A stretch of 64,000 nucleotides of DNA from JACJWR01 sp963842975 (GTDB taxonomy: Bacteria > Actinomycetota > Actinomycetes > S36-B12 > UBA10799). The stretch covers positions 124,001 through 188,000 of the forward strand of contig CAWJIH010000006.1 of assembly GCA_963842975.1 (NCBI GenBank), written 5' to 3'. The position numbers and the translations under genes are program-made. Position 1 is the stretch's first letter. The number at the start of each line of letters is the position of its first letter. Under the pieces are notes generated by a model. That model saw nothing but the letters and a program-made list of their open reading frames with translations, did no database searches and was not told where the DNA came from. Shown in pieces: positions 16,189 through 24,611 of this stretch.

Positions 16189-16202
16189 GGGAGTACGCTA
16201 AG

Positions 16203-16597
16203 CGGCGACAAGCCAGCCGGGCGGCCGCGGGCGTGCGACAACGCGCGTTCGAGGAAAGTCCGGACACCACAGGGCAAGGTGGTGGGTAACGCCCACCCGG
16301 GGTGACCCGCGGGACAGTGCCACAGAAAACAGACCGCCTCGCTGAACTGGCGAGGTAAGGGTGAAACGGTGGTGTAAGAGACCACCAGCGCCGCAGGTGA
16401 CTGCGGTGGCTCGGTAAACCCCACCTGGTGCAAGACCAAGAGGGTGTTCCGCTCTGCGGAGCACCTGCGCAGACGGGTGGCCCGCCCGATGTCTGCGGGT
16501 AGGTCGCATGAGGCCGTCGGCAACGGCGGCGCCTGAGATGGATGGTCGCCCCCGCGATAGCGGGACAGAATCCGGCTTACAGGCTGGCTTGTCACTC
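16203..16597 (+). ncRNA. rnpB: RNase P RNA (bacterial class A)
   Basis: The catalytic RNA that trims tRNA 5' ends. The closing P1 helix pairs GACAAGCCAGCC (16207-16218) with GGCTGGCTTGTC (16582-16593). Universal segments are present: GAGGAAAGTCCGGACACCAC near 16251, the GGTAAGGGTGAAACGG region near 16352, and ACAGAATCCGGCTTACAGG at the 3' end. It is same-strand and very close to the phosphatase gene, so its promoter must lie inside that gene or it is processed from the operon transcript. Ends are placed to within a few bases. Confidence 0.93.
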
Positions 16598-16651
16598 AAG
16601 CGGGTAGGCACTCTGTGCTGCAGGAACCAAGACCGGCCACCCGCCGCCCGA

Positions 16652-17863
16652 TCAACCGCGAAGGGCCTGGTTCAGGTTGTCCATGATCGGTTGCATCCAC
16701 TCCACCCACGATGTCGTGACATCGTCCAGCGGAGCACGGAAGATCTCCCATGGCACTCCAAGGGCGCCATTGAAGCCGAAGTAGTAGATCGCCGGCATCA
16801 TGATCATGGCGATGGTGATGGCCCCGGCGAAGGCGCCGAGGTTGCCAGGGTCTGGCCCGGAACGCACCGGAGACGGGATGATCTCGGACACCTCGCCATG
16901 ACGGATCGTATGCAGTTGCTCGTGCACGACGAAGAGTGCCGCCGCGGTCACGACACAAACGAACACCCTGGTGCCGTCCAGCGTGGTGATGGTGAACAGG
17001 CCCGGCAACGCGAAGAGCCCTGCGATCACAAACCAGCGCGAGCGTCCGGTGAGTGAGCCAACCACGAACAACACCACCAGCCAGAGCGCGCCAAACCAGG
17101 AGTAGAGGCTCAACGGGAAGGTTTCAAGGAAGCCCTGCACGCTCTGTGCCATCCACACCGGGAAAAACTTCGCCCGCGACCCATCCACATTGTAGTGAGC
17201 AAACCAGAGCGTTACGGCTATCCAGTTCACCACTGCAATCCCGCCAAAGATCACGGCGTCGCGACGCTTGGCTCGGAACCGGGGCGCCCCGGCAACCAAC
17301 AGCAAGCAGGCGGCAGCCACGATCGCTTGCTCGGGGTTGGCGCTGCTTGCGATCAGGGCGCCAAGCACCACCAGCCACCATTTACGCCCGAGCGCCACCA
17401 AGGCGGAACCGGTGATCAGGAACAAGTCGTAGCGACCGATTCCGTACAGCATCACAGTCGGCAGCGGGCTACAGGCGAGGACGATCAGCGCGACCCGGTG
17501 GCGGGGGGTTGGTCGGCGCAGCACAATCACGGCGGCGGCCACGAGGGCCGCGAGGGTGGCAATGAGAAACCCGGTGTTCCAGGCGTTCGCGCTGGAGTCG
17601 ATCCCCAGGATCCGGCCGACGAGCAGCGGCCCCCAGGACGATGAGAACCAGTTCAGAGGCTCGGGCAGAACTTGTGCGCCAGCCGCGAAATCGGCCGAAC
17701 CGATGTCGAAATGGATGCCGTTTCGGATAACGGCGAGGGTGATGGCCAGGACGGCCAACACCCAGGGCCGCACATCGAGGACGAACCGGCCGACCGCACG
17801 CACCGGCGTAAGCGCGGAGGCCAAAGTGAGCGAGGGGAAACCCTCAGAGACGGGAGTGCGCAC
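16652..17863 (-). CDS. Polytopic membrane protein of unknown function
   Basis: A 403-residue integral membrane protein with about ten hydrophobic segments (for example VLAVLAITLAVIRNG, TLAALVAAAVIVLRR, WLVVLGALIASS, AIVAAACLLLVAGA, LWLVVLFVVGSL, TIAMIMMPAIYYFGF). Its general layout, with a loop after the first segment, is reminiscent of GT-C glycosyltransferase-like proteins, but I see no Asp/Glu catalytic motif and do not assign one. Upstream on the minus strand lie MarR and ppgK. Function unknown. Confidence 0.7.
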   Translation of the reverse strand: MRTPVSEGFPSLTLASALTPVRAVGRFVLDVRPWVLAVLAITLAVIRNGIHFDIGSADFAAGAQVLPEPLNWFSSSWGPLLVGRILGIDSSANAWNTGFLIATLAALVAAAVIVLRRPTPRHRVALIVLACSPLPTVMLYGIGRYDLFLITGSALVALGRKWWLVVLGALIASSANPEQAIVAAACLLLVAGAPRFRAKRRDAVIFGGIAVVNWIAVTLWFAHYNVDGSRAKFFPVWMAQSVQGFLETFPLSLYSWFGALWLVVLFVVGSLTGRSRWFVIAGLFALPGLFTITTLDGTRVFVCVVTAAALFVVHEQLHTIRHGEVSEIIPSPVRSGPDPGNLGAFAGAITIAMIMMPAIYYFGFNGALGVPWEIFRAPLDDVTTSWVEWMQPIMDNLNQALRG

Positions 17864-17871
17864 AGGTCAAC

Positions 17872-18354
17872 CTAATCGGATCCGATGGGTGCGCTGATCG
17901 TCGGGAAGTCGTGCAGGGGCGCAGCCACCGCTGCAGCAAGCCGACCGAGTTCTGCGAAGTCCTGCTCGCCAAGGACGTCAAGCAGCCGCCGGCGCACACT
18001 CTCGACGTGCACCGGGGCCGCCGCGCGAATCAATTCCCAGCCGGGTTCGGTGAGGATCGCCCACTGGCCGCGGGCGTCCTCGGCGCACCGTTCCCGGATC
18101 ACCCAGCCAGCCCGTTCCATCCGTCCGATCTGATGGGTGAGTTTGCTGCGCGAGGCCAGGGTTGCGTGGGCAAGGTCCGCCATTCGGACCCGACTGCCGT
18201 CGGCTTCGGACAGCTGGACGAGGATTTCGTACTCGCCCAAACCGATGTCGAAGGCCGCTCGCAAATCCCGGTCGAGTGCTTCTGGGAGTAGTTGGTTCAT
18301 GGCCAACCAGGCACGCCAGTGCTGCTGTTCGGCGGGGGTGAGCCAGCGCGTCAC
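17872..18354 (-). CDS. MarR-family transcriptional regulator
   Basis: A 160-residue winged-helix regulator. I use the GTG at 18354, two bases past the ppgK stop, instead of an ATG 27 bases upstream inside ppgK. MarR hallmarks: an N-terminal dimer helix, GLGEYEILVQLSEADG, recognition helix SRSKLTHQIGRMERAGWV and wing RCAEDARGQWAILTEPGWE. Tight linkage suggests co-transcription with ppgK; the effector is unknown. Confidence 0.88.
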   Translation of the reverse strand: MTRWLTPAEQQHWRAWLAMNQLLPEALDRDLRAAFDIGLGEYEILVQLSEADGSRVRMADLAHATLASRSKLTHQIGRMERAGWVIRERCAEDARGQWAILTEPGWELIRAAAPVHVESVRRRLLDVLGEQDFAELGRLAAAVAAPLHDFPTISAPIGSD

Positions 18355-18356
18355 CG

Positions 18357-19142
18357 TCAGGACTCGTAGTCCATGTCCCAAATCTTGATACCGCCCAGGA
18401 TGCCGGCGGTGTTGGGAACGATCGTGGCCTTCGGCCCGAGCAGGGTCGCTGGGTAGTGCTTGGCGTTGCCACCGCCGATGTAGATGTGATCAAAGAAGAG
18501 GAAGTCGTCGAAGGCGTCAATGGCCTTGGCCACGCGCTTCCGCCACCGCTTGTTACCGATGGTCTTGCGGGCTTCGTTGCCAAGTTGAGTGTCGAAGGTT
18601 TCTCCCCTCCGGAACGGCGCGTGCGACAACTCCATGTGAGGAAGCAGACGGCCGTTGCTGAACAAGGCAGTACCGCAGCCGGTGCCGAGGGTCATCACAA
18701 ATTCGAAGCCTTGGCCCTGCGCCACGGCGCAGCCTTGGACATCGGCGTCATTGGCCACCTTGACCGGCACCCGGAACGCTTCCGCGAGCGCCGTCGCGAG
18801 GTCGAATCCGTGCCACTTCGCGGCCATCTCGGGTGACTGTTCGCCGCCGTAGACCAGTCGAGAGAAGGCTGGAACGTGCCACACCCGGCCGTTTCGCACC
18901 AGCCCGGGGAAACCCACAGTGACCCGGTGGTAGTGGGGAAGGTCCTGCACCAACTCCTGCAACTTGCTCACCAGTGTCTCCGGTGGGCAAGGGTAGGGCG
19001 TTTCGATTCGGACACGATCGCACGTCATGGTGCCGTTGACGTCGAGCACTGAGGCCTTCAGGCCGCTGCCGCCCACGTCGATTGAGAGGGTTTTGACATC
19101 GGCTGGCCAGACGGTTTCGGTGTTTGCGGTGGCTTCGGCCAT
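18357..19142 (-). CDS. ppgK: Polyphosphate glucokinase (ROK family)
   Basis: A 261-residue ROK kinase close in length and sequence to actinobacterial PpgK, which phosphorylates glucose with polyphosphate or ATP. Visible: the phosphate-binding DVGGSGLKASVLD near residue 22, FPGLVRNG, the sugar-site VANDADVQGCAVAQG, TLGTGCGTALF and the family-typical HMELSHAPFRRGETFDTQLG. The start has AAGGAGAACGAC upstream. With glgP in the window it fits storage-carbon use, although the genes are not linked. Confidence 0.93.
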   Translation of the reverse strand: MAEATANTETVWPADVKTLSIDVGGSGLKASVLDVNGTMTCDRVRIETPYPCPPETLVSKLQELVQDLPHYHRVTVGFPGLVRNGRVWHVPAFSRLVYGGEQSPEMAAKWHGFDLATALAEAFRVPVKVANDADVQGCAVAQGQGFEFVMTLGTGCGTALFSNGRLLPHMELSHAPFRRGETFDTQLGNEARKTIGNKRWRKRVAKAIDAFDDFLFFDHIYIGGGNAKHYPATLLGPKATIVPNTAGILGGIKIWDMDYES

Positions 19143-19205
19143 GTCGTTCTCCTTGATGTTGTGGGGACTTGGCTGGCGCTGGAAGGGGGGACGGAGAGGT
19201 GGATC

Positions 19206-20066
19206 CTAGGGCCCGGATTGGGACGGGAGAGTGAGGACTTCAGAGCCGGAATCGGTGACCAAAAGCGTATGTTCGAACTGTGCGGATCGTTTGCGGTCAG
19301 CGGTCACCACGGTCCACCCGTCCTCCCAGATCTCGTAGTCGATGGTGCCCAGAGTGAGCATAGGCTCAATCGTGAACGTCATGCCTGCCTCAAGCGTCAC
19401 GTCCAGCCCAGGATCGTCGTAGTGCGGCACGACTAGCCCAGAGTGGAAGTCCTGGCCGATGCCATGGCCGGTGAAATCCCGAACAACCCCGTATCCGAAC
19501 CGTTTCGCATACGACTCGATAACTCTGCCGACGACGTTGAGTTGGCGACCCGGCGCAACCGCCTTGATCGCCCGCCGCAGGCTCTCCCTCGTTCGCTCCA
19601 CCAGGAGTCGTGATTCTTCATCGACGTCCCCAGCCAGGAAAGTTGCATTCGTGTCGCCGTGCACCCCACCGATGTATCCGGTGATGTCGATGTTGACGAT
19701 GTCGCCGTCTTGAATCACCGTTGAATCCGGGATGCCGTGGCAGATCACTTCATTGAGCGAGGTACACATCGACTTTGGGTAGCCCCGGTAGCCCAGTGTC
19801 GAGGGGTACGCGCCATGGTCGAGCAGATACTCGTGGCCGATCCGGTCCAGGGCATCCGTGGTGACGCCTGGGGCGACGTTTCGTCCGGCTTCGGCCAAGG
19901 CGTCAGCAGCGATCCGCCCGGCGATGCGCATCTTTTCGATGGTCTCGGCGGTCTTCACCTCCGGCTCGCCAGTGCGCACGGGCATAGGTTGGTCAACATA
20001 GGAAGGTCGCGGGATCGATGCGGGCACTGGTAGTCGTGGCGCAACCACACCTGGAGAAAGAGCCAT
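19206..20066 (-). CDS. map: Methionine aminopeptidase, type I
   Basis: A 286-residue metalloprotease removing N-terminal Met from nascent proteins. It has the ~40-residue N-terminal extension of mycobacterial MapB (ALSPGVVAPRLPVPASI...), which supports this start. Dinuclear metal ligands: D in INIDITGYIGG-like VNIDITG, D in GVHGDTNATF, H in FTGHGIGQDFH, E in FTIEPMLTLG and E in SAQFEHTLLVT. It lies divergent from a small conserved gene. Confidence 0.95.
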   Translation of the reverse strand: MALSPGVVAPRLPVPASIPRPSYVDQPMPVRTGEPEVKTAETIEKMRIAGRIAADALAEAGRNVAPGVTTDALDRIGHEYLLDHGAYPSTLGYRGYPKSMCTSLNEVICHGIPDSTVIQDGDIVNIDITGYIGGVHGDTNATFLAGDVDEESRLLVERTRESLRRAIKAVAPGRQLNVVGRVIESYAKRFGYGVVRDFTGHGIGQDFHSGLVVPHYDDPGLDVTLEAGMTFTIEPMLTLGTIDYEIWEDGWTVVTADRKRSAQFEHTLLVTDSGSEVLTLPSQSGP

Positions 20067-20133
20067 GGACGCAGTCTATGTGTGCTGCGGCGCTAGGGTG
20101 ACTACGACAACTCTTTCGAATGGAGGGATCGTC

Positions 20134-20346
20134 GTGACCGACGAACGCAGCTTGGAAGATGAACTAACCGACCCCAAACCCAAGTGGTACTACCTGCTGC
20201 TCAAGAACACGGTGACTCAAGACCCGGGACCGGACCGAATGGGGCCCTACGACACTGAAGAAGAGGCCCGTCACGCCCTCGACATTGCCAGCAAGCGAAA
20301 TGAAGAGTGGGAAGATCAGGACGAGGAATGGAACGGCAGGAAGTAA
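20134..20346 (+). CDS. Small conserved acidic protein, SPOR-like, next to map
   Basis: A 70-residue protein whose likely start is GTG 20134, with GGAGGGA upstream. Sequence features are PKWYYLLLKNTVTQDPGPDRMGPYDTEEEA and a very acidic tail. Small proteins of this kind sit beside map in many actinobacteria and are sometimes called SPOR-like; function unknown. It overlaps the start of the following npdG. Confidence 0.7.
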   Translation: MTDERSLEDELTDPKPKWYYLLLKNTVTQDPGPDRMGPYDTEEEARHALDIASKRNEEWEDQDEEWNGRK

Positions 20347-21078
20347 CCGGCGCCGGGCCCACGTCGCGCGACCCATGGGCCCTTCCGGATGTTGCCGAAC
20401 TCACGATCGGGGTGCTCGGGGGCACCGGCGAGCAGGGTCGTGGACTCGCCACACGCTGGGCGGCCGCCGGTCAGCGGGTGATCATCGGATCACGGCAGGT
20501 GGAGCGAGCAGAGGCTGCCGCAGTTGGCATCCGGGATTCGATCGCGGTCGCGTCTGCTGGCGAAGTCGATCCCGCCAAGGTTCGTGGGATGAGCAATCCG
20601 GAGTGCGCCGAATCGTCTGATGTGGTGGTTGTTGCGGTGCCCTGGGCTGGTCATCATGCGCTGCTGACGGAGGTCGCCATTCAGGTGCGCGATAAGACCG
20701 TCGTCGACTGCGTCAATCCGCTCGGTTTCGACGCCAAGGGTGCCTACGTCCTGCCGGTGCCTGAGGGATCCGCAGCGCAACAGGCGGCGGCGGTATTGCC
20801 GGATTCGACAGTAGTAGCGGCCTTCCACCATGTGTCGGCCAAGTTGCTCTTGGATCTGGACCTCGCTCGAGATCAGCGCCGATGTGATGGTTCTCGGTGA
20901 TGATCGCGCGGCTACCGACACCGTGGCAGCGTTGGCCGGGTTGATCCCGGGGATGCGGGGAATCTACGCAGGTCGGCTGCGGAATGCCGGTCAAGTAGAG
21001 GCGCTGACTGCCAACCTGATCTCGGTCAACCGACGCTACAAAGCACACGCTTCGATAGCGGTCACGGACCTCGACTAG
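20328..21078 (+). pseudogene. npdG: NADPH:F420 oxidoreductase, frameshifted
   Basis: Two frames together encode a ~249-residue F420-dependent NADP reductase, which moves hydride between F420 and NADP. The first frame holds the Rossmann motif GVLGGTGEQGRGLA, IIGSRQVERAE, VVVVAVPWAGHH and CVNPLGF, and reads to LLLDLDLA; the second continues EISADVMVLGDDR ... HASIAVTDLD to the stop. Removing one base near 20867 (CTCGCTCGAG to CTCGCCGAG) restores one frame with no stops. The N-terminal ~30-residue extension is usual for actinobacteria. Either a real +1 insertion or a sequence error. Confidence 0.8.
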
Positions 21079-21106
21079 TTCCTGCAACCCGCCTCCAGGC
21101 GGAGAT

Positions 21107-22330
21107 TCAGGGTTGGTCGACTCCGGCCGGCGGACTGGCGCAGACCCGGTCGCGTCCGGCGTGCTTGGCGGCGTACAGCGCATCATCTGCCCTGCGCACC
21201 AACGACTCTGCACTGTCCGACGGTTGAAGCGACGCCACGCCAACACTCGCCGTCACCTGAACGTCGACATCGTGCTCGCGTTCGGAGATCTCGGCGCGTA
21301 TGCGTTCAGCAATCGCTAACGACTCCGTTTCCCCGGCTCCGGGAAGAATCGCGAGGAACTCCTCGCCGCCCCATCTGCCGATCGTGTCTTGCGACCGCAC
21401 CGCGAAGTTGATGGCCTGCGCAGCCTCCCGGAGAACATCGTCGCCGGCTTCGTGCCCATAGGTGTCGTTGACCCGCTTGAAGTGATCGAGATCGATCAGC
21501 GCCACGGCTAGCTGCTCACCCCGGGAATGGGCCGCGGAAACAACCGCGTAGAGCACCGCATCACAGTGACCGCGATTGACCAGCCCCGTGAGTCCGTCCG
21601 TGGTGGACAGCACCCGCAGGTCCTTGTTCATCGCTTGGACGAGGTCTCGCTCCTGGGTCAGCCGCAGTTGGGTCTTGTAACTGATCACAAGGGCGAGCAT
21701 GATCGCGAACCACGAAGAGGTTGTGAGAGCGAAGAGAAACGGTATCAGCAGGCCAATGCTGGCGTCCCCGGTGATGAGCGTCGTGTTGACGAAACCTGGG
21801 TCGGCGGCGAGTTGGCCAGCTCGCAGGCCCCGGTAGGCAGACGCGACGGCTGCGATCAGACACAGCAACGACGTCACCACCGTCAAGGCCCGGGGCAAAT
21901 CTGCGCCGTGACGGAAGTAGACCCACGACACCGCTGCGTAGATGGCTGTCGCTACGAACGAGATCACCACGATCCGAATGGCGAGGTTCGGGTCGACGTA
22001 GGTGAAGTACACAGACGACACCACCAGTAGGCCCAGCACGATCGGTATCCACCGCCGTGGCGCGCGCACCCCCAGCAAGGACCGGGAAGCCGTGAGGACC
22101 AGCGCCAGCGCGACGAAGCTCACCGAATTGCCCACAACAATGACGAGGAAATCTGGGGCAAGACCTCGCAAACCCATGAAGGAGCTTCCGATGGTTGCGG
22201 CACCTGCCGCGGTTGTCCAATCGCGCAGGCTCTTTTCCTCGGGGGTGATCCGGAAGAGGAACCAGGCCGAGAAGAAGAAGACGATGTTCGACATCGCTAC
22301 TGCGATCGCGATCGTGCGGAGGTCGAACAT
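21107..22330 (-). CDS. Membrane-anchored diguanylate cyclase (GGDEF)
   Basis: About 407 residues from ATG 22330 (an ATG 99 bases upstream adds an Arg-rich leader and is possible). The N-terminal ~220 residues hold about seven transmembrane helices; the C-terminal ~165 form a GGDEF domain synthesising c-di-GMP from 2 GTP. TTDGLTGLVNR, LIDLDHFKRVNDTYGHEAGD and active-site GGEEF are intact, and RSQD five residues before GGEEF is a product-inhibition I-site. Probably active and feedback-controlled. No c-di-GMP receptor or EAL gene is nearby. Confidence 0.92.
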   Translation of the reverse strand: MFDLRTIAIAVAMSNIVFFFSAWFLFRITPEEKSLRDWTTAAGAATIGSSFMGLRGLAPDFLVIVVGNSVSFVALALVLTASRSLLGVRAPRRWIPIVLGLLVVSSVYFTYVDPNLAIRIVVISFVATAIYAAVSWVYFRHGADLPRALTVVTSLLCLIAAVASAYRGLRAGQLAADPGFVNTTLITGDASIGLLIPFLFALTTSSWFAIMLALVISYKTQLRLTQERDLVQAMNKDLRVLSTTDGLTGLVNRGHCDAVLYAVVSAAHSRGEQLAVALIDLDHFKRVNDTYGHEAGDDVLREAAQAINFAVRSQDTIGRWGGEEFLAILPGAGETESLAIAERIRAEISEREHDVDVQVTASVGVASLQPSDSAESLVRRADDALYAAKHAGRDRVCASPPAGVDQP

Positions 22331-22494
22331 CAGGGTCCGGTTTCGCCTTGTCGCACGAGTCGACCCTACGCGTTTGCGGCCCGTCGTGCGATGTCGAAGT
22401 TGGTGCACTGCGCTCACTGAGGCCGACATGCCGCGGATGCGGATTGCCGGCCTCAGTGAGGGGAGTTCACAACAGGGCGAAGCGAACTCGGCAA

Positions 22495-23463
22495 CTAGTG
22501 GAACGTCACCTCAGCGGCATTGGTGGTGATGTGGGTGCCCTTGCTTCCGGCCATGATCTCCGGCAGGTCGTCCAGAGCGCCGATCACCGCAACTTTGCCC
22601 GGGTTGCGCCGGGCGAATTCGGCAGCCGCCTCGACCTTCGGTCCCATCGAACCCGCCGGGAAGTCGTAGGCCTCAATTGCGTCTGGTGAGGCCTCTGCGA
22701 TGGCCTTTTGGTCTGGCGTGCCCCAGTCCAAGTAGACCGCGTCGGTATCGGTGGCAATGACCAGGAAATCTGCGTCGAGATCCTGGGCCAGCACCGCCGA
22801 TGAGCGGTCCTTGTCGATCACAGCTTCGACCCCCACCAGGTGCTTGGGGTTGAAGTCCCACGGACCTTCAAGTTCGGTCTCTAGGGACCGGTACATAGTC
22901 GGGATGCCGCCGCCGCCGGTGCACACCACGACCGCACCCATCTCAAGTAGCGTCTTGATTGGTCGGATCTCGAAAATCCGCTTGGGCACCGGCGAGGGGA
23001 CCACACGCCGCCAGGCGTCGCCGTCCTCCTTGACCGTCCAGCCTCTCTCGTCTGCCAGTCGCTTGGCATCCGCCTCGGAGTACACCGGGCCGACGAACTT
23101 CGTGGGATCGGCCATCGCGGGGTCGTCAGCGTCGACTTCAGTCATGGTGAGGATGGTCGCGATGGGCTTCTCGAAGGGCAGATAGTTGCCCAATTCCTGC
23201 TCGATGAAGTAACCGATCATCCCCTCAGTTTGTGCACCCAGGACGTCGAAGGGGTACGAGGAGGTCTCGTCGTAGGACGACGCCTGCAGGGACAGCAGGC
23301 CGACTTGCGGCCCGTTGCCGTGGGAAATCACCAACTCATGTTCCATGGCCACCGGGCTAAGTGCGCGACACGCCACTCTGACGTTTTCGCGCTGATTTTC
23401 GACCGTCATCGGCTCTCCGCGCTTTTGCAGCGCGTTTCCGCCGAGGGCTACTACGACCCGCAT
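22495..23463 (-). CDS. arcC: Carbamate kinase
   Basis: A 322-residue amino-acid-kinase-fold enzyme making ATP and carbamate from carbamoyl phosphate and ADP. N-terminal VVALGGNALQKRG, SHGNGPQVGLL, ICTGGGGIP-like VVCTGGGGIPT, the GVEAVIDKDRSSAVLA segment and the terminal GTHI motif are all family-typical. It stands alone, with no arcA, arcB or antiporter, so arginine fermentation by this locus is not supported. Confidence 0.93.
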   Translation of the reverse strand: MRVVVALGGNALQKRGEPMTVENQRENVRVACRALSPVAMEHELVISHGNGPQVGLLSLQASSYDETSSYPFDVLGAQTEGMIGYFIEQELGNYLPFEKPIATILTMTEVDADDPAMADPTKFVGPVYSEADAKRLADERGWTVKEDGDAWRRVVPSPVPKRIFEIRPIKTLLEMGAVVVCTGGGGIPTMYRSLETELEGPWDFNPKHLVGVEAVIDKDRSSAVLAQDLDADFLVIATDTDAVYLDWGTPDQKAIAEASPDAIEAYDFPAGSMGPKVEAAAEFARRNPGKVAVIGALDDLPEIMAGSKGTHITTNAAEVTFH

Positions 23464-23619
23464 GGTGTCTCCTCTGCTGAAGTTGGGTGAGGAGAGCCTG
23501 ACAGGTGCGCCGCCGGAATGCAGCCCGAACGACCGCGCACAAGTGGAACGAAATATGAAGAGCCGGGGAACCCAGGAAGGGTGATCCCGTGCGTCAGCAG
23601 TCCTTCGTTGCTGGCGAGG

Positions 23620-24453
23620 TCAGTTGTAGTGGTGAGCGGCATCCGGATAGGTACCGGAAACGACTTCGTCGGCCCAGGTGGACACTGCCGAGCCCAGCAC
23701 CCCGCGAAGGTCGGCGTATTGCTTCACGAACTTCGCTGGCCGCCCGGCGGTGAGCCCGGCGAGGTCCTGCCACACCAGCACCTGGGCATCCGTAGCCGCA
23801 CCTGCGCCAATGCCGATGGTGGGGATGGCCAACGAGCGGGTGACTTGCTCCGCGAGGTCATGCGGTACGACCTCCAGCACCACGGCGAAGGCTCCAACTG
23901 CCTGCAGGTTCTTCGCATCCCGCATGAGGATCTGTCCGGCCTCGCCGCGGCCCTGCACGCGGTAGCCGCCGAGGGCGTGAACGGACTGGGGTGTGAGTCC
24001 CAGGTGTCCCATCACCGGGATTCCCGCATCGACGAGCGCCTCAACCTGAGGTAGGACCCGCTCGCCGCCTTCGAGTTTGACGGCGTGGGCGCCTGCCTCC
24101 TTCATGAATCGGGTAGCCGTGGCCAAGGCCTGGGCGGGCCCCTCTTGATAGGAGCCGAACGGAAGGTCGGCCACCACCATGGCTCGAGCGCTACCGCGGA
24201 CAACCGCCCGCGTCAGAGGAATCAGGTCGTCGACCGTCACGGGGATGGTGGAGTCGTAGCCGTAGACGACCATGGCGGCGGAATCGCCTACCAGCATCAC
24301 CGGAATCCCAGCGTCGTCAAACACGCCAGCAGTGAGGGCGTCGTATGAGGTGATCATGGGCCACTTTTCGCCAGCCTCTTTGGCGGCGGCGAGGTCGCGG
24401 ACAGTGACGCGACGAGCGGGGCCCTCGGGTGAACCGTACAGACGGTGAGACAT
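23620..24453 (-). CDS. panB: 3-methyl-2-oxobutanoate hydroxymethyltransferase
   Basis: 277 residues from ATG 24453; GGAGA is six bases upstream, and earlier in-frame ATGs lack a proper ribosome site. PanB makes ketopantoate from alpha-ketoisovalerate and methylene-THF, first step of pantothenate synthesis. Motifs: MITSYDALTAGVFDDAGI, LVGDSAAMVVYGYDST, VKLEGGERV, MGHLGLTPQSVHALGG and GIGAGAATDAQVLVWQD. Same strand as, and 145 bases downstream of, nadE. Confidence 0.95.
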   Translation of the reverse strand: MSHRLYGSPEGPARRVTVRDLAAAKEAGEKWPMITSYDALTAGVFDDAGIPVMLVGDSAAMVVYGYDSTIPVTVDDLIPLTRAVVRGSARAMVVADLPFGSYQEGPAQALATATRFMKEAGAHAVKLEGGERVLPQVEALVDAGIPVMGHLGLTPQSVHALGGYRVQGRGEAGQILMRDAKNLQAVGAFAVVLEVVPHDLAEQVTRSLAIPTIGIGAGAATDAQVLVWQDLAGLTAGRPAKFVKQYADLRGVLGSAVSTWADEVVSGTYPDAAHHYN

Positions 24454-24567
24454 TGCCATTCTCCAATCTCGAGGCTCCCCACGGAGTCCCCGGACGTCGA
24501 ACATGATGACACTGTGCAGGTGGGCAAACAAGGTCCGGGTGGCGCATCATTCCCGGACTCACACAAC

Positions 24568-24611
24568 CCCCTCAGATTAGGGCGTGGTTCCCCTCAGACT
24601 AAGGCGTGGTT
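24568..24611. repeat. Two tandem 22-bp copies at the 3' end of nadE
   Basis: CCCCTCAGATTAGGGCGTGG.. and CCCCTCAGACTAAGGCGTGG.. differ at two positions. The right copy contains the nadE stop codon and last residues; the left copy lies just past the stop. It looks like a small replication-slippage duplication. Confidence 0.7.

Noticed and set aside
16198..16611. Open frames over the RNase P RNA
   Set aside because: The RNA's P1 helix and universal segments explain the sequence; the translated frames have no support.
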